From contig OZ017757.1 in assembly GCA_963969365.1 (NCBI GenBank), positions 744,001 to 808,000 of the forward strand: 64,000 nt of DNA. The letters are read 5' to 3'. The position numbers and the translations under genes were made by a program. The notes below the pieces were generated by a model. It worked only from the letters and a program-made list of their open reading frames with translations. It had not been told where the DNA came from and made no database searches. Numbering within the stretch: the stretch's first letter is position 1; each line of letters starts with the position of its first letter. This document shows positions 43,442 to 64,000 of the stretch, one piece after another. Source of the DNA: Asterochloris sp. CNOR1 (lineage: Eukaryota > Chlorophyta > Trebouxiophyceae > Trebouxiales > Trebouxiaceae).

Positions 43442-43939
43442 ATGGAGCGCCATGTCTGCCTGTGGCTCAAGGGCAGCCACACACCCAGACGGGTCTGCCC
43501 TCATCAGGCTGGGCTCCCTCAAGCTAAGAGCTTCAAGGGCCCTGCTGCTCAGCAGGTGGTGGACTACATGTCAGCTCAGCAGCAGGGGCTGCCTGTGCCC
43601 AGGCAACAGCTGCTCAGCTGGTACAGCAGCCTCAACAAGCAAGTGGGCCCTGTCAGCAAGAAGAGGGACCCAGGTCTGCTGATGCAACAGGGCAAGTGGG
43701 TGGACGCCCAAAAGTTCGTGGCGCTCTCGGAGCAGGCCAGGCTTGCAGCGCTGGAGCAGCTGCCCCAGCCTGTGGCAGCAATGTCAGCAGAGGCAGCCAG
43801 AGCAGTGCATGATGCAGCCCTGCTCTGCTCCATGCTGGGCCATTTGCCCCCTGTCAGGATGTATATCTTGCGCACCACTGCTCATCTCGACTACAGTGAA
43901 GCTGAGATGTCTGCCTCTGATGGCAGCGACACTGAATGA
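43442..43939 (+). CDS. Recombinase-like or unknown ORF, 165 codons
   Basis: A single long frame with an acidic C-terminus (YSEAEMSASDGSDTE) and helical content (KWVDAQKFVALSEQARLAAL, then HDAALLCSMLGHLPPVRMYI). The GHLPPVR-type segment recalls the core-binding region of tyrosine-recombinase-like proteins of Crypton/DIRS type. The catalytic Arg-His-Tyr part is absent, so this would be a truncated piece. It could equally be an unrelated algal gene. Unlike its neighbours it shows no clear introns. Confidence 0.35.
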   Translation: MERHVCLWLKGSHTPRRVCPHQAGLPQAKSFKGPAAQQVVDYMSAQQQGLPVPRQQLLSWYSSLNKQVGPVSKKRDPGLLMQQGKWVDAQKFVALSEQARLAALEQLPQPVAAMSAEAARAVHDAALLCSMLGHLPPVRMYILRTTAHLDYSEAEMSASDGSDTE

Positions 43940-43984
43940 TTGCATCAAGACCCTTTGCACTGACAACAGCACTCAGTACATGCA

Positions 43985-44500
43985 GCCCTTCTCCTCCCAC
44001 CGCCCTGGTCCATGTGGATGCAGCCCCTCCTCACCACAGCATGGTGGTCTAGCATCATGCTGCTGTGCACCAGCATTGTGCCTGAACCAGTTTGCAGCAA
44101 AATGTCGCTGCAATGTAAACATCAAACCTGCACAGGACCAGCAGCCCTCCTCCCACCACTGCCCTGGGTCCATGCTGCTGCAAATGCTCCTCACCACAGC
44201 ATGGTGGTCTATCGTCATGCTGCTGTGCATAAGCTTGGTGCCTGAATGCAAAGTTCAGGCCCTCGGCTGCGCTTCGCCCTCTGAACTGCTATGCAACTTT
44301 TCCCACTGTCCCTGGTCCATGCTGCTGCAAATGCTCCTCACCACTGGATAGTATTGCAAGAAACATGCTGCTGGGCAAATGCATGGTGCCTGAATGCAAG
44401 TTTTGTTCCCCGCGCACCTAAGCGCTGCGCACCCTGTGAGATTGCAACAAGCAGCCCTCTCTTCCCACTGCCCTGATCCTTGCTGCACGTAGTGTGAGTG
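43985..44500. repeat. Minisatellite of about four units of ~150-160 bp
   Basis: The words CCCTGGTCCATG and CTGCTGCAAATGCTCCTCAC, and GGTGCCTGAATGCAA recur with anchor points near 44004, 44162, 44309 and 44471. Units are 75-90 percent alike by eye. The array starts about 50 bases after the recombinase-like ORF. Confidence 0.8.
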
Positions 44501-46690
44501 TATGCTGCTATAACGTGCAGGTGCAAGCTGCACAGGAGTTTGAGTTCATGCTGCACGGACCGGTGACCAATGCTGCACGGCCATGTTCCGCCAAGCTCCA
44601 GCCACGACAAAAAGCTGTACGCAGGGCGGGAAACGGTCTTGCTTCTCCTACGTAGTACTTTGTGTGGACAGTCAAACAGCTGCCTGGTTCACAATTCACA
44701 GGGATGCACTCCACCACAGGCTCATGCAGCACACCACTCAGAGCCCTGTTCAAGTAATACATCATCAGGGCAGATGTTGTCAAACTGTAATGTGTTCAAG
44801 GTGAGCCTGTACCTCTGCAGCTCTCTGCCTGGCTGTAGCCCTTGCCTGCTGCTTCCAGTAGACTGGAAGCAGTTGACTGGCACCCACAATGCTCTTTGGA
44901 GACGCTGGGTGAGTGCGGTCGGCTGCTACAATTGCTTCCAGTACTGAATCGTCTTGATGATCGTGCTCATGCACCTACACGTGCCAGCTGAGCCATTGCC
45001 AGAGTGCAAGCGGCAGCGAGTAGCCAACGTTGCACGTACTGGCAGAGCTTCAAAGCTCTGTGGCGGCAATGGCCGCCACATGCATTGCAAGCCGCCGAAA
45101 TGCAGCTCTCATTGCCACAAACGGCAAGAAGCATTGCACTGACCAAGAGAACATCCATAAGGTACAGTATCCGTGTGATGGTCTTGTCAACACCTGCTGT
45201 GCACAGTCACATCACCGTGGGCTGCCTCCAACAGCACTACAATCAGTGCGCTCACGCGCTAAACTGTTAACAGCCTTGCCAGGCAACACAGCTGCTTCTG
45301 CCCTGCAGGCAGTTCCAGCCTCTAATTGCACACTGCGCGGGCAGAAGGTGCCTTAGCCTGCCGCTGCAGGGGCGGCATCAGTGCTGATGATGCTATCAGC
45401 TGATGCACAATGGGCACCAGCACTGAAGCAGTGATTGCATTGCCTATAGCCGTCTCAGGCAGCTCTAGCCTGGAACATTTAGTGGTCCGCCTCTACAACC
45501 AGCTGAACGTGGTCAATGTCTGCTAGCCTACAGCAGCTGCTTGCAGGCAGCTGTGCCCATGTGGAGCCAGCTGCCATGCATGCAGAGAAATTCTTGTCTG
45601 CACTGTTTTCACACCTGTTCCACACTTCTTCCAGACTTGTCTCAAACTGGTCTCAAACCTTTTGTACACCTTTCTTCACACCTTTTGCCGTACTTGTAGG
45701 CCACCACCTTCACACCTTGTACCCCACACCTCTTTAGCACCAGTTTGCTGCATTAGGTGGGCAAAAGGTGTGCCCCGCTTTATCACTAGTGGAAGTGAGA
45801 GCTAAGTCAGCAGCTGAGCCTATAGCCATACATGCTAGCATGTCTGCCATTGTAAACAACCGTATCAAACACACATAGTGCCACTGTCTTGGTGATTGCT
45901 GCATCTAAAGATCGTGTGGCAGACATCACTAATAGGGATCCAATGCTACTTGGTGGAATTCTGGTGTAAGGCCATTATTGTAGCGTGCCTTTATTGCATA
46001 TGACAGCCAGCTGGCAGCTTGCAGCACACACCATGCACTGAGCGGCGTTAGCAGTCTGCTCAAAATATCAGCAAGATCTCCCACTGGACTCTGGCAACTA
46101 AAGGTAGACTCCACCACTTCATCCCCAGGTTGTCATGCACAACAACAAGTACAAGCTGCACAAGGATGTGCTCACCCTCTGTCCCTTAAGGAAGCAGGTG
46201 CAAAGGTAGACTACAATCACGGGGTGCAATCCCAGCTGGGCAGTAGCATCATCTACTATGCCAGCGCCGCCACTGAGAGGCAGCAGCAGCATCCGCTCGT
46301 GATGCACTGCAACCTTGCGGCAAGGGCTGTTCGGGGTGGAGGAGTAAATAAGCGCTCCACTCACCTCCTGTAAATTGGGTGTTGCCTCCTCACAGACAAT
46401 TAATGGAATGATTGCAGATCCAACAGGAATGATGCGCATCGTTCCTGTTGCGAAGGGCGGAAGAAGGGAGGAAGTAGTTGCTCTGTGCTTTGCAAAAAAG
46501 GGGCAAGCAATCCCCCCTCGCAGCCTCATGCATTGCTTCTGTGTTGCTGAACTCAACTGGCATTGTCCTCATCAGTGGCATTTGGTGCAGCAGGCCTGCA
46601 GCACCTTAGAGTTCAGCTGCTTAGACACTGTGGGGGCAGCCGATTCCAGGCCACTGGCCTAGACATTCAAGGCTCGGCCAGACAACAGCT
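44501..46690. other. Unassigned stretch with weak coding frames
   Basis: Reverse-strand frames at 44508-44783, 44780-44974 and 46119-46556, and plus-strand exon-like pieces near 46129-46190 (VVMHNNKYKLHKDVLTLC), give no family match I trust. 45600-45735 is a run of CACACC / CACACCTTTT words similar to 43005-43060. No gene call is made. Confidence 0.4.
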
Positions 46691-47546
46691 TCTGGCGGGG
46701 TCTGCGGCCCGCCCATGCCGGCATCACGGCAAATGCGCCCCCCGCAGCTGCCAGTCAGCTCTGCACCAGCTGTGGGAGCTACGGCATACAGCCCTCCCTG
46801 GAGATCTCTGTCAAGCTGCGTCGGTGGCGACAGATGTTGCTGCTGTACCAGGGCCTCTCGCTGCCGGCCTCCATGCTGCTGCTAAAATGGCCTTGGGCTC
46901 AAATGGTCAACGCGCAAAAGCATTGACGCCCTACCTTGGGCGGCAAGTATGATGCCTTCAAGATCGTCCTGCCTAAGGAGCAGGACAAGTCCGTTCCTTG
47001 TGGGTGTAGCTCTCGTTCTAGCAGGTGAGAGGCCGGTGGTAATGCTAGAGAGAACGTCCGACTGGAGACGTCACCTTTCACAGTCCTGCTGGTGCAGGTG
47101 CGGCTTTCACACGGATACTGTACAGGCATGGCTTCCCCACACAGGATCTAGTTGTGACTTCACCCACACACCATTTGCTGGTCAGGTATTCTTTGATGCA
47201 CCACATTTTGATCTGGGGCCCTTGCTGTGCCATGACACCCTCCCCAATGTCTGCAGGAGCAGGCTCAAAATCAATTCCACGGCTCCAGTGTCAAAGGTCA
47301 GCTGTGACAAGATCGCATCCTATGCTGAGGCAGTTGACCTGTGGATTTCATGACCTGCCAGATGCAATGCTGCTGTGAGGACAGTCAAATTTGTCACAGG
47401 GTCAGACGAACTCAGACTGGCAGCACAGAGGGCTGACGATTTGCATAACACTCATGCAGAACGTGATAACCAAGGACGACTTAGTGTTGGCACTGACAAG
47501 CCCAGCTGATGCCAACGTTACCACAGCCAGCAGGCCCTGGCGACAG
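46691..47546 (+). CDS. Exon-like segments of unknown function
   Basis: Three plus-strand segments look like real exons: one ending near 46925 (CTSCGSYGIQPSLEISVKLR, then MLLLYQGLSLPASMLLLKW), one near 46937-47024 (GGKYDAFKIVLPKEQDKSVP, donor GTGAGA) and one at about 47188-47295 (VFFDAPHFDLGPLLCHDTL). Another short one ends near 47546 (DLVLALTSPADANVTTASRP, donor GTATGT). They may be the 5' part of the GT31-like gene downstream or a separate gene; the phases were not proven. Confidence 0.35.
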
Positions 47547-48269
47547 GTATGTCCCCGGCAGCAGTGGGGACCAGCATGCCCTTCTTATGCTTGCCCACAC
47601 AAGCCTTCTGGTTCCAGCAGCACCACGACCACCTTCAATTGCCTTGCTGACATAGCATGGCCGCAAGCTGGTCTGGTGGCAGATGCACTTTGGCAGGCAG
47701 CGTAGTGCCCCTGTGCTGTTCTTTTATGTTTCCTGCTCGCTGCTTGCCTGGCAGCTGCCTGAAAGCAACCTTGCTGCGGCCAGAAGTGCGTGTGCTAGCG
47801 TCTACCTGCTGAGGGGCCTCCTGCGCTGCATCATGTGGCTGATACTGAAGGGTTGTCGGTGCCTCACCAGCCACGTGATTGCTGGAAGCAGCTTTGCTGC
47901 ACCTTGTGACACCAGCAACCCCTGGGTGGGTGGGCCAGCCTGCAGGCAATTCTGCATTGTTGTCAGTGCTGAAGGGCGCACCGCCACCACAGCAGCCGTG
48001 AGGCTGTCACTCTCTCCGTCAGCTAGTACAGGTACTTGTCGAGCTGAGACCCCGCACAGCCCATGACAGAGTCTCACCTGCTGCTGGGCAGCTCTGCAAA
48101 TCCCAGACGATGCCAGCGTTTGCTGCCTGCACTTGACGAACCCTGCAGGATGGTCCCAGCCACTTTTGAAGCTGTAGCACCTCAGCTGAGGCTGCCCCTC
48201 ATCCTGAGTCTCAGGCCACGACGCTGCTATCAGCTGCTTTCCTGGCCGCAGGGGTCCCCTCTCATCTGG

Positions 48270-48710
48270 TGCTCAGTCAGTTGCAGCGAGCCTGCCCAGA
48301 GCAGCTGACTTCCTGCAGAGCATGTGCTGTTAGCTGGCACCCAGGCAGGGCGGCAACTAGGTGCAGCGGTTTGCTGGCCCTGCCCCTGCCCCCACACATC
48401 TGGCTACCTGCAAGACCGCATTTTGGCTCAGGCCAACTTGGCTTGCTGCACCTGACAGCAATGCTGACAGATGCAGCGGGCTGCCTGCAGGGCGCTGTTA
48501 CAACCTGGTGCCCTGGCTGAGGACTCACTTATGGTGCCATCAGCCGTAAGGCCTACATTGACCCAACGCAGCTGACTGCCTGTAGGGCCCACCGTACCTG
48601 CACGGCATGTGTTGCTACATGGCACCCATTTGGGCTTGCTGCAGGGTGCAGCAAAGCCCCGGCTCTGCCCTGAACCCATGCGACTGACTGCCTGCAGGGC
48701 GTGCGCAGTT
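48270..48710 (+). repeat. Degenerate repeats around a GT31-like exon start
   Basis: The acceptor context GACTGCCTGCAGGGC before the exon at 48698 recurs as GGGCTGCCTGCAGGGC near 48480 and GACTGCCTGTAGGGC near 48575. Each is accompanied by GGCACC and GGCTTGCTGCA words. This is the same intron pattern as in the other genes, but more eroded. Confidence 0.5.
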
Positions 48711-51330
48711 TCCTGACGCTAAGGTTGGGCGCCGCAAGGGTGCAGGAGGCTGCTGGTCCTGCACCCAACGAGATGTGGCTGGAAAGGGACGACGGCCCTA
48801 AACACCTGCCTGTCATGACGCCCTTCCTGGCTTACAATGCGTCTGGAGGCAACTTTTCGTGGCTGTGAGAGGCTCTGCCTTCCTGAAGTGTGCCTGTACT
48901 GACTGACTTGGGGACTTTGGAGAAAACAGATATACACCTGCAGGAGGAGGGCTCCGCAAGCACCTGCCTGTGATGGCGCACTGCTGGCCTTTATGGCATG
49001 TAAGTGCAAACCCCTGTGGCTGAGAATGTGGGGTAATATTGTCAGGTGCTGAACCTTCAGGCTTTACAATCATATGAGCAAAGCATGGTACTAGGCAGGA
49101 TGGTCATTTATGGTCTGATCAGGCAGAAGCCTGGCCTACCTGCCTTGCGCGTCTGATGCATCAGGAATGGGGCATATGGCTGGCTTGCAGACCATCATCA
49201 TCTGTTGCAAGCCTCCCATCCTGACATGACATAGCGGCAGGTAATGCAATTTGCCATGCCCACATGACACAGCTGGCCCAGGTGTCGTCAAATGAATTTC
49301 GTCTTGCCTGCAGGCTGTTCTCCTCTGAGGCAACTGTGTGGTACCTAGACAACCTCTCAGCCTATTTGGATGGGCTGGACCCCAGAACTCCCTATGTGCT
49401 GGCCCCACACTCCAACCTTGTGGCACCTGGGAATAGCGACACCTACCAGTGTGAACATGGCTGTGGCGACAGGGTGAGGCCTGCAACATACTGCTGACGA
49501 TCTCACTTGCAGCACATGGGGCTGTTGACACCCACCAGGGCAAGCATGGCAAAGGCAACAAGATGAAACGTGAGGCCTGTGTTGGCCTGCTGTGTCTTGT
49601 TGCCGCAGGCCTTTTTGCATCTTGGAGGGTAACGTTCACCCGTGCAGGAGTTGTCCTGCTATTCCTGCCTTCACCTTGTATCACCTGGAGGGTTACACCC
49701 ACCTCTGCAAGCATGGCTCCGACGACCTGGCGAGCGCTATAGCCTGCAGCAGCCTGCTGTGTTGTAGCGTCCCTTGTACCACCCCGGAAGAGTAATATCT
49801 ACCCATTGGAAGTTGTTGGGGCCTGCGGCCTGCAGCATCCTGCAGTGTCTGGTCAATCTAGACAGGATCAAGGTTGCCAGGTGCAAGCATGGCGTGTATG
49901 ACAAAGAGGGCCCTGAGGCCTGCAGTATACAAGGCGTGGCAATGGCCCAGGGTTAGGTCTTGGCCCCAGCAGCTGAAACCAAAATTGTCCAATGCCCACC
50001 ACAAGCATGGTTGTACAGCCTGGAGCCAGCAGCTGAGGAGCACAGTGTCTTGCCTTGCCAAACATATGCTGCAGCTGACCGCAAACAAAACTGAGGCAGC
50101 AGTGTGGGTCCTGGCTCCAGCAAGGGCCGGAGTCTCCACCCAACATCCAGAGGGCAGCCTTCTCTGCGCTCTGGTGCACTGCTGCCTTGTTGCCTTCAAG
50201 ACAGGCATGATCACGTGCTGAAGTATAGAAGCGGCGGTTCCCCTCTGCCTCTGTACAGACATGTCACGGCCTTGCAGCTGGCGCCCATTTCTTTGTATGC
50301 ATTGGGCCTTGCTCTCAGAGATGGACTCAACATTGCACAAGACATGGCTGTTAGGGGTTCATAACAGACTCTCAACTTTGTACAGGACACTATTTGGTGT
50401 CTCTTCGACAGTCCCTTACATGCAGGTGCCTCGCTGCGAGCCCTGCCACTATGAGCGCCCTGGAATCGAGATGGGCAAGCTGCAAACATGCCCATGTAAG
50501 CCTGGGTGCCTATCAGCAGTAAGCGCCAGCTGGTTGTTGTCCGACTCCTAGTCTCAGACCCATCTGCAAAGCAAAGGTAGCACTTGAAGCTCCTGGTCTG
50601 CATGGCACCACTTTGCTTCTGCAGTGAAGCATCTTTTTGGTGCCGGCCATGCATCGCCAAGCAAGCATGCACAGAAGGCAGGGCATATACTCGACGTGGA
50701 ATCCAGCATGGCCTGCAGGCAGCATGGATGACTTGTACCACCAGGGCTGCAGGTTACTCACATGGGCTGAACTGTCTATTCTTCCTGAGCAGCTACACTT
50801 GTGTGACCCAGTGCTTCCAACAGCTTATTCTCATGCTGTGACCTGCAGGCACAAGCGAGCTTTCATGCAAGCAGGCAGGGACAAAAGGATCTGTGCTGAA
50901 ACCTGAAACACCTTCAGCTCAACACTTAAACTTGGCAAGGGAGCACTGTCTGACTGCTGAAAACTGTGGCGTATCTTGGCCTGCAGGCGCCACTGAGACC
51001 CTTTGTGAGCAAGCTGCAGCATCAGTGAGTAGGCAGGGACTCGCACCTCAACATGAGCTAAGATTTACAGTCATGGTCTGTAGGCACCACTGAGATCCTA
51101 TGCGAGCAAGCACAGCAGGCAGGCCATGTACTGGATTTGGACTACTGTCTGGTCCGTCCCTTCTGGCGCAGCACCTACCAGCTGAGCAGCCGCGGAGGGG
51201 TCATCTTCAGCCGTGGCTTCTTCCAGGAGCACAGCGTGGTGGCCATTCAGAAGTGTATCACCAGAGCTGAGACAAATGCCCGTGCCAGCGACATTGTGCT
51301 TACAGAGTGTATCTGGAGGAACACCAAGGT
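48698..51330 (+). CDS. Divergent GT31/fringe-like protein (partial model)
   Basis: Exon 48698-48864 (SFLTLRLGAARVQEA, then GNFSWL) joins in phase to 49314-49473 (LFSSEATVWYLDNLSAYLDG, then LDPRTPYVLAP). These match the region around DDDTYVF of the GT31 at 30 kb, but the acidic triad is replaced by SSEAT. Exon 51118-51330 (YQLSSRGGVIFSRGFFQEHS, then ARASDIVLTECIWRN) matches the GGAG..SR and D..L..C motifs. A Cys-rich exon at about 50427-50496 (VPRCEPCHYERPGIEMG) probably lies between. Loss of the metal-binding motif suggests an inactive or altered enzyme. Neither the start nor the 3' end was found; the gene may be cut by the DUF707-C fragment after 51480. Confidence 0.6.
49640..50060 (+). repeat. 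Degenerate repeats in a GT31-like intron
   Basis: TGCAAGCATGGC-type segments recur near 49710, 49885 and 50005 (also GCAAGCATGGCAAAGG near 49540). They are spaced 100-190 bases apart and each is followed by a variable GACGA- or GTAT-type continuation. They resemble the end of the exon at 49473 (GTGAACATGGCTGTGGCGAC) and may derive from it. Confidence 0.5.
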
Positions 51331-51589
51331 GGGCATTACCACAGAACCAGCAGGGTCTCCCTGGGCTGAGTGGGGCGGCTCTGCTGAGCAAGGGGTTGCA
51401 GATGTGGAGTCCAGCCCTCCCTACCTGTTGACAGGGACGCTGTAGCTCTGCGGCGAGGAAGTGGAGGCGGAATGTGTATTGTGTGGCTCAGCATCAGCAC
51501 CTGACAGCCATTGCAGCAGCTTGAAATTGTGCAGTTTGCATTCCTCTCAAGAAAAGCTGACATGCCGCCCAGCATTGGCATCCAAGACA

Positions 51590-52020
51590 TTGGCTGCCAT
51601 GGAATTCTGACCACGCATTGTTGAACAGTGATACCTGCCCAGATCGTCCACACTCTTGAGATGGGCCATTGTGGGCCCTCCCAGAGGACCACAGACTGTA
51701 CAGCATCTCCAATCAAAGATTGGTCCCAAGCGTGAGATGCTGGCCCAGGTAATGCAGGCAAAAGGAGACTCTGCTCACTCTGTGCTAGGCAGCAAGCTTG
51801 TAGGTAGGTAGCAAGAATGGTGACCTGAGCCCCTCTCTGTTGATCAGAGCAATCAGCAAGTTACATGGCGCCCACATGGCTACTTTGCTGCTGCCAAAAT
51901 GCTTCAGCGCTGAAGCTACAGCAAGCTTGAGGCTAGCTAGCTACACCAACAGCAGGCGTGGCAAGCGTCATCAGCCAATCCAGGGATCCATTTTCTTGGC
52001 AACGCCCTTGGGGCAGATAA
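51590..52020 (+). pseudogene. 3' fragment of a second DUF707-C copy
   Basis: 51640-51725 aligns with 27215-27305 (GGGCCATTGTGGGCCCTCCC against GGTCCATTCTGGGCACTTCC). 51815-52020 aligns with the following intron and last exon of DUF707-C (TGATCAGAGCAATCAG in both; CTACACCAACAGCAGGCGTG against CTACACCACCAGCAGGGTTG). Frames are broken. It has the same orientation as DUF707-C. Confidence 0.75.
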
Positions 52021-52282
52021 TCGTCCTGATACTGTCAAATTCATACACAGTGTGCAGACGTGATTGCAAAAGTTGACATAAGCAGTCTGATGCAGGGCCC
52101 TGAACAATCACCTTTTTACTCCTGCTCTGGAAGTAGCCAGACTGTTCTCCACAAGCTTGCCACAGACTTAGAGGACCATGCCAGATTAGCATGTGAAGCT
52201 TGCACTGCTCCGAGCAGCAGGCTCCTTACTGCTGTTTGAGCAGGCAGTCATGAACTGATCAGTTGTAAAGCCTGCTTCAGCC

Positions 52283-52732
52283 TTAGGATCTAAGGAGATG
52301 CAAGTGCACATATGTTGCATAGGAGGTCTGCGTTGCATCCCCGCCTGGCCAACAGAGGACTGGTGACTCAGCTGTCGGGAAGATGGCTTCAGCGTCACAT
52401 GCTATAGAGGGACGTGGTGCTCTTGATGCTTTGGCGCCTGCCACTACCCTCTCAGGCACTTTGACACTAAACCTGCATTCCACCTTCTGTATAGCCTGCC
52501 CTTGTAAAGGACCAACGCAGACAGGTAAGCTCCTTTTACATTGTGCCATCAGCAGGGAGAGCTGCAAAGCCCAGCAAGTGAGATCTGCCGGTAGCTCAGC
52601 GCCGCAGTGCAGGTCAGATCCAGCTTGCAGCCTCAGCTGCATACTGCTTGGTGTGCTCTGCCGCAAGGCCTCTTGGATGCTGTTCAAGGCCACCTGAAGG
52701 TCCTGCTGTGGGCCCAATGGCATGTCTGCCAC
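52283..52732 (-). CDS. Hypothetical open frame, 149 codons
   Basis: Starts MADMPLGPQQDLQVALNSIQ and contains a beta-like stretch (KVECRFSVKVPERVVAG). The opposite strand also has a partly open frame with a GTAAGC donor near 52526, so the coding strand is unsure. No family recognised. Confidence 0.3.
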   Translation of the reverse strand: MADMPLGPQQDLQVALNSIQEALRQSTPSSMQLRLQAGSDLHCGAELPADLTCWALQLSLLMAQCKRSLPVCVGPLQGQAIQKVECRFSVKVPERVVAGAKASRAPRPSIACDAEAIFPTAESPVLCWPGGDATQTSYATYVHLHLLRS

Positions 52733-53119
52733 GCAGATGGTGAGACCTGCGCTTTTGCGTCTAGTAGTGGTACGGTCCCCTTGATGAAGATCATCATGAT
52801 GTCAACAAGGTGCTTTGAACTGGAACACGATGAGCACTCATCTTACCCTCTAGCGTGCATTCAGACTGGTGCATAGATGGCAGGCAAAAGTTGTCTGCTC
52901 AGACTGAACATCCCCTCATGGCAGAGCTGCATGTGCCCAATTCAATGGCTGTGCAGTGCCTGTAGCAGCAGCTATGGAGTGGTGCTGAGCGTAAAGGCGT
53001 CATGCCACAGGACGTGGCACCGATGTCCAATTGATGTGAGCCGGCAGGCACCTGACGGCAGACGAAGTATAGGTATATATATGATGTTGCTGACAATGTT
53101 AGTACACACATGTTGCTCG

Positions 53120-64000
<10,881 letters not shown>

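Noticed and set aside
43985-44500. CRISPR-like array
   Set aside because: Units are about 150-160 bp, degenerate throughout and without constant short repeats separated by unique spacers; the genome is eukaryotic.
53060-53080. TATATATATG stretch as a promoter
   Set aside because: It lies downstream of the stop codon of the minus-strand GH31 gene, with no gene start nearby.

Overview
This is nuclear DNA of a eukaryote, most likely a green alga. The genes are cut into many short exons by GT-AG introns (donors mostly GTGAG, acceptors mostly TGCAG). Base composition is balanced, TGC/GCA-rich words are frequent, and no bacterial-style operon is present. The style recalls trebouxiophyte algae, but this is an inference from gene style; no marker gene fixes the lineage.

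Almost every recognisable gene acts on glycans. Both ends of the window carry a GH31 alpha-glucosidase gene pointing inward: left copy 105-11595 (+), right copy 53404-63505 and beyond (-). They form the arms of a large inverted repeat. Between them lie glycosyltransferase-type genes of three families. The first is GT32/OCH1-like: 13065-15550 (+), 22585-25678 (-) and a broken copy at 41000-41937 (-). The second is DUF707 (predicted GT-A-like): broken copies at 15639-20790 and 21475-22298 (-), a possibly functional copy at 25825-27550 (+), and two copies whose read exons are open at 31893-35546 and 35685-41006 (+). The third is GT31/fringe-like: 28985-30575 (-) with a C-terminal PAN/Apple domain, and a divergent gene at 48698-51330 (+).

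A second, nested inverted repeat (about 14462-22380 against 33950-42095) carries GT32, DUF707-A and DUF707-B. Its arms have decayed reciprocally: GT32 is intact only on the left, and the DUF707 genes are intact only on the right. Each arm also has one intact and one truncated border gene, which fits a past flip of the 11.6-kb spacer by recombination between the arms.

The most unusual signal is in the introns. Many consist largely of degenerate tandem copies of the neighbouring exon end together with its splice site. This is seen independently in GH31, DUF707-A and DUF707-B, and in both repeat arms.

The stretch 42.1-48.7 kb holds little that is recognisable: a recombinase-like ORF, a four-unit minisatellite and some unassigned exon-like segments. 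I found no rRNA, tRNA, CRISPR or viral genes. Together the genes look like a cluster for building or trimming a secretory-pathway glycan. That joint role is inferred from gene content, not shown by the sequence.
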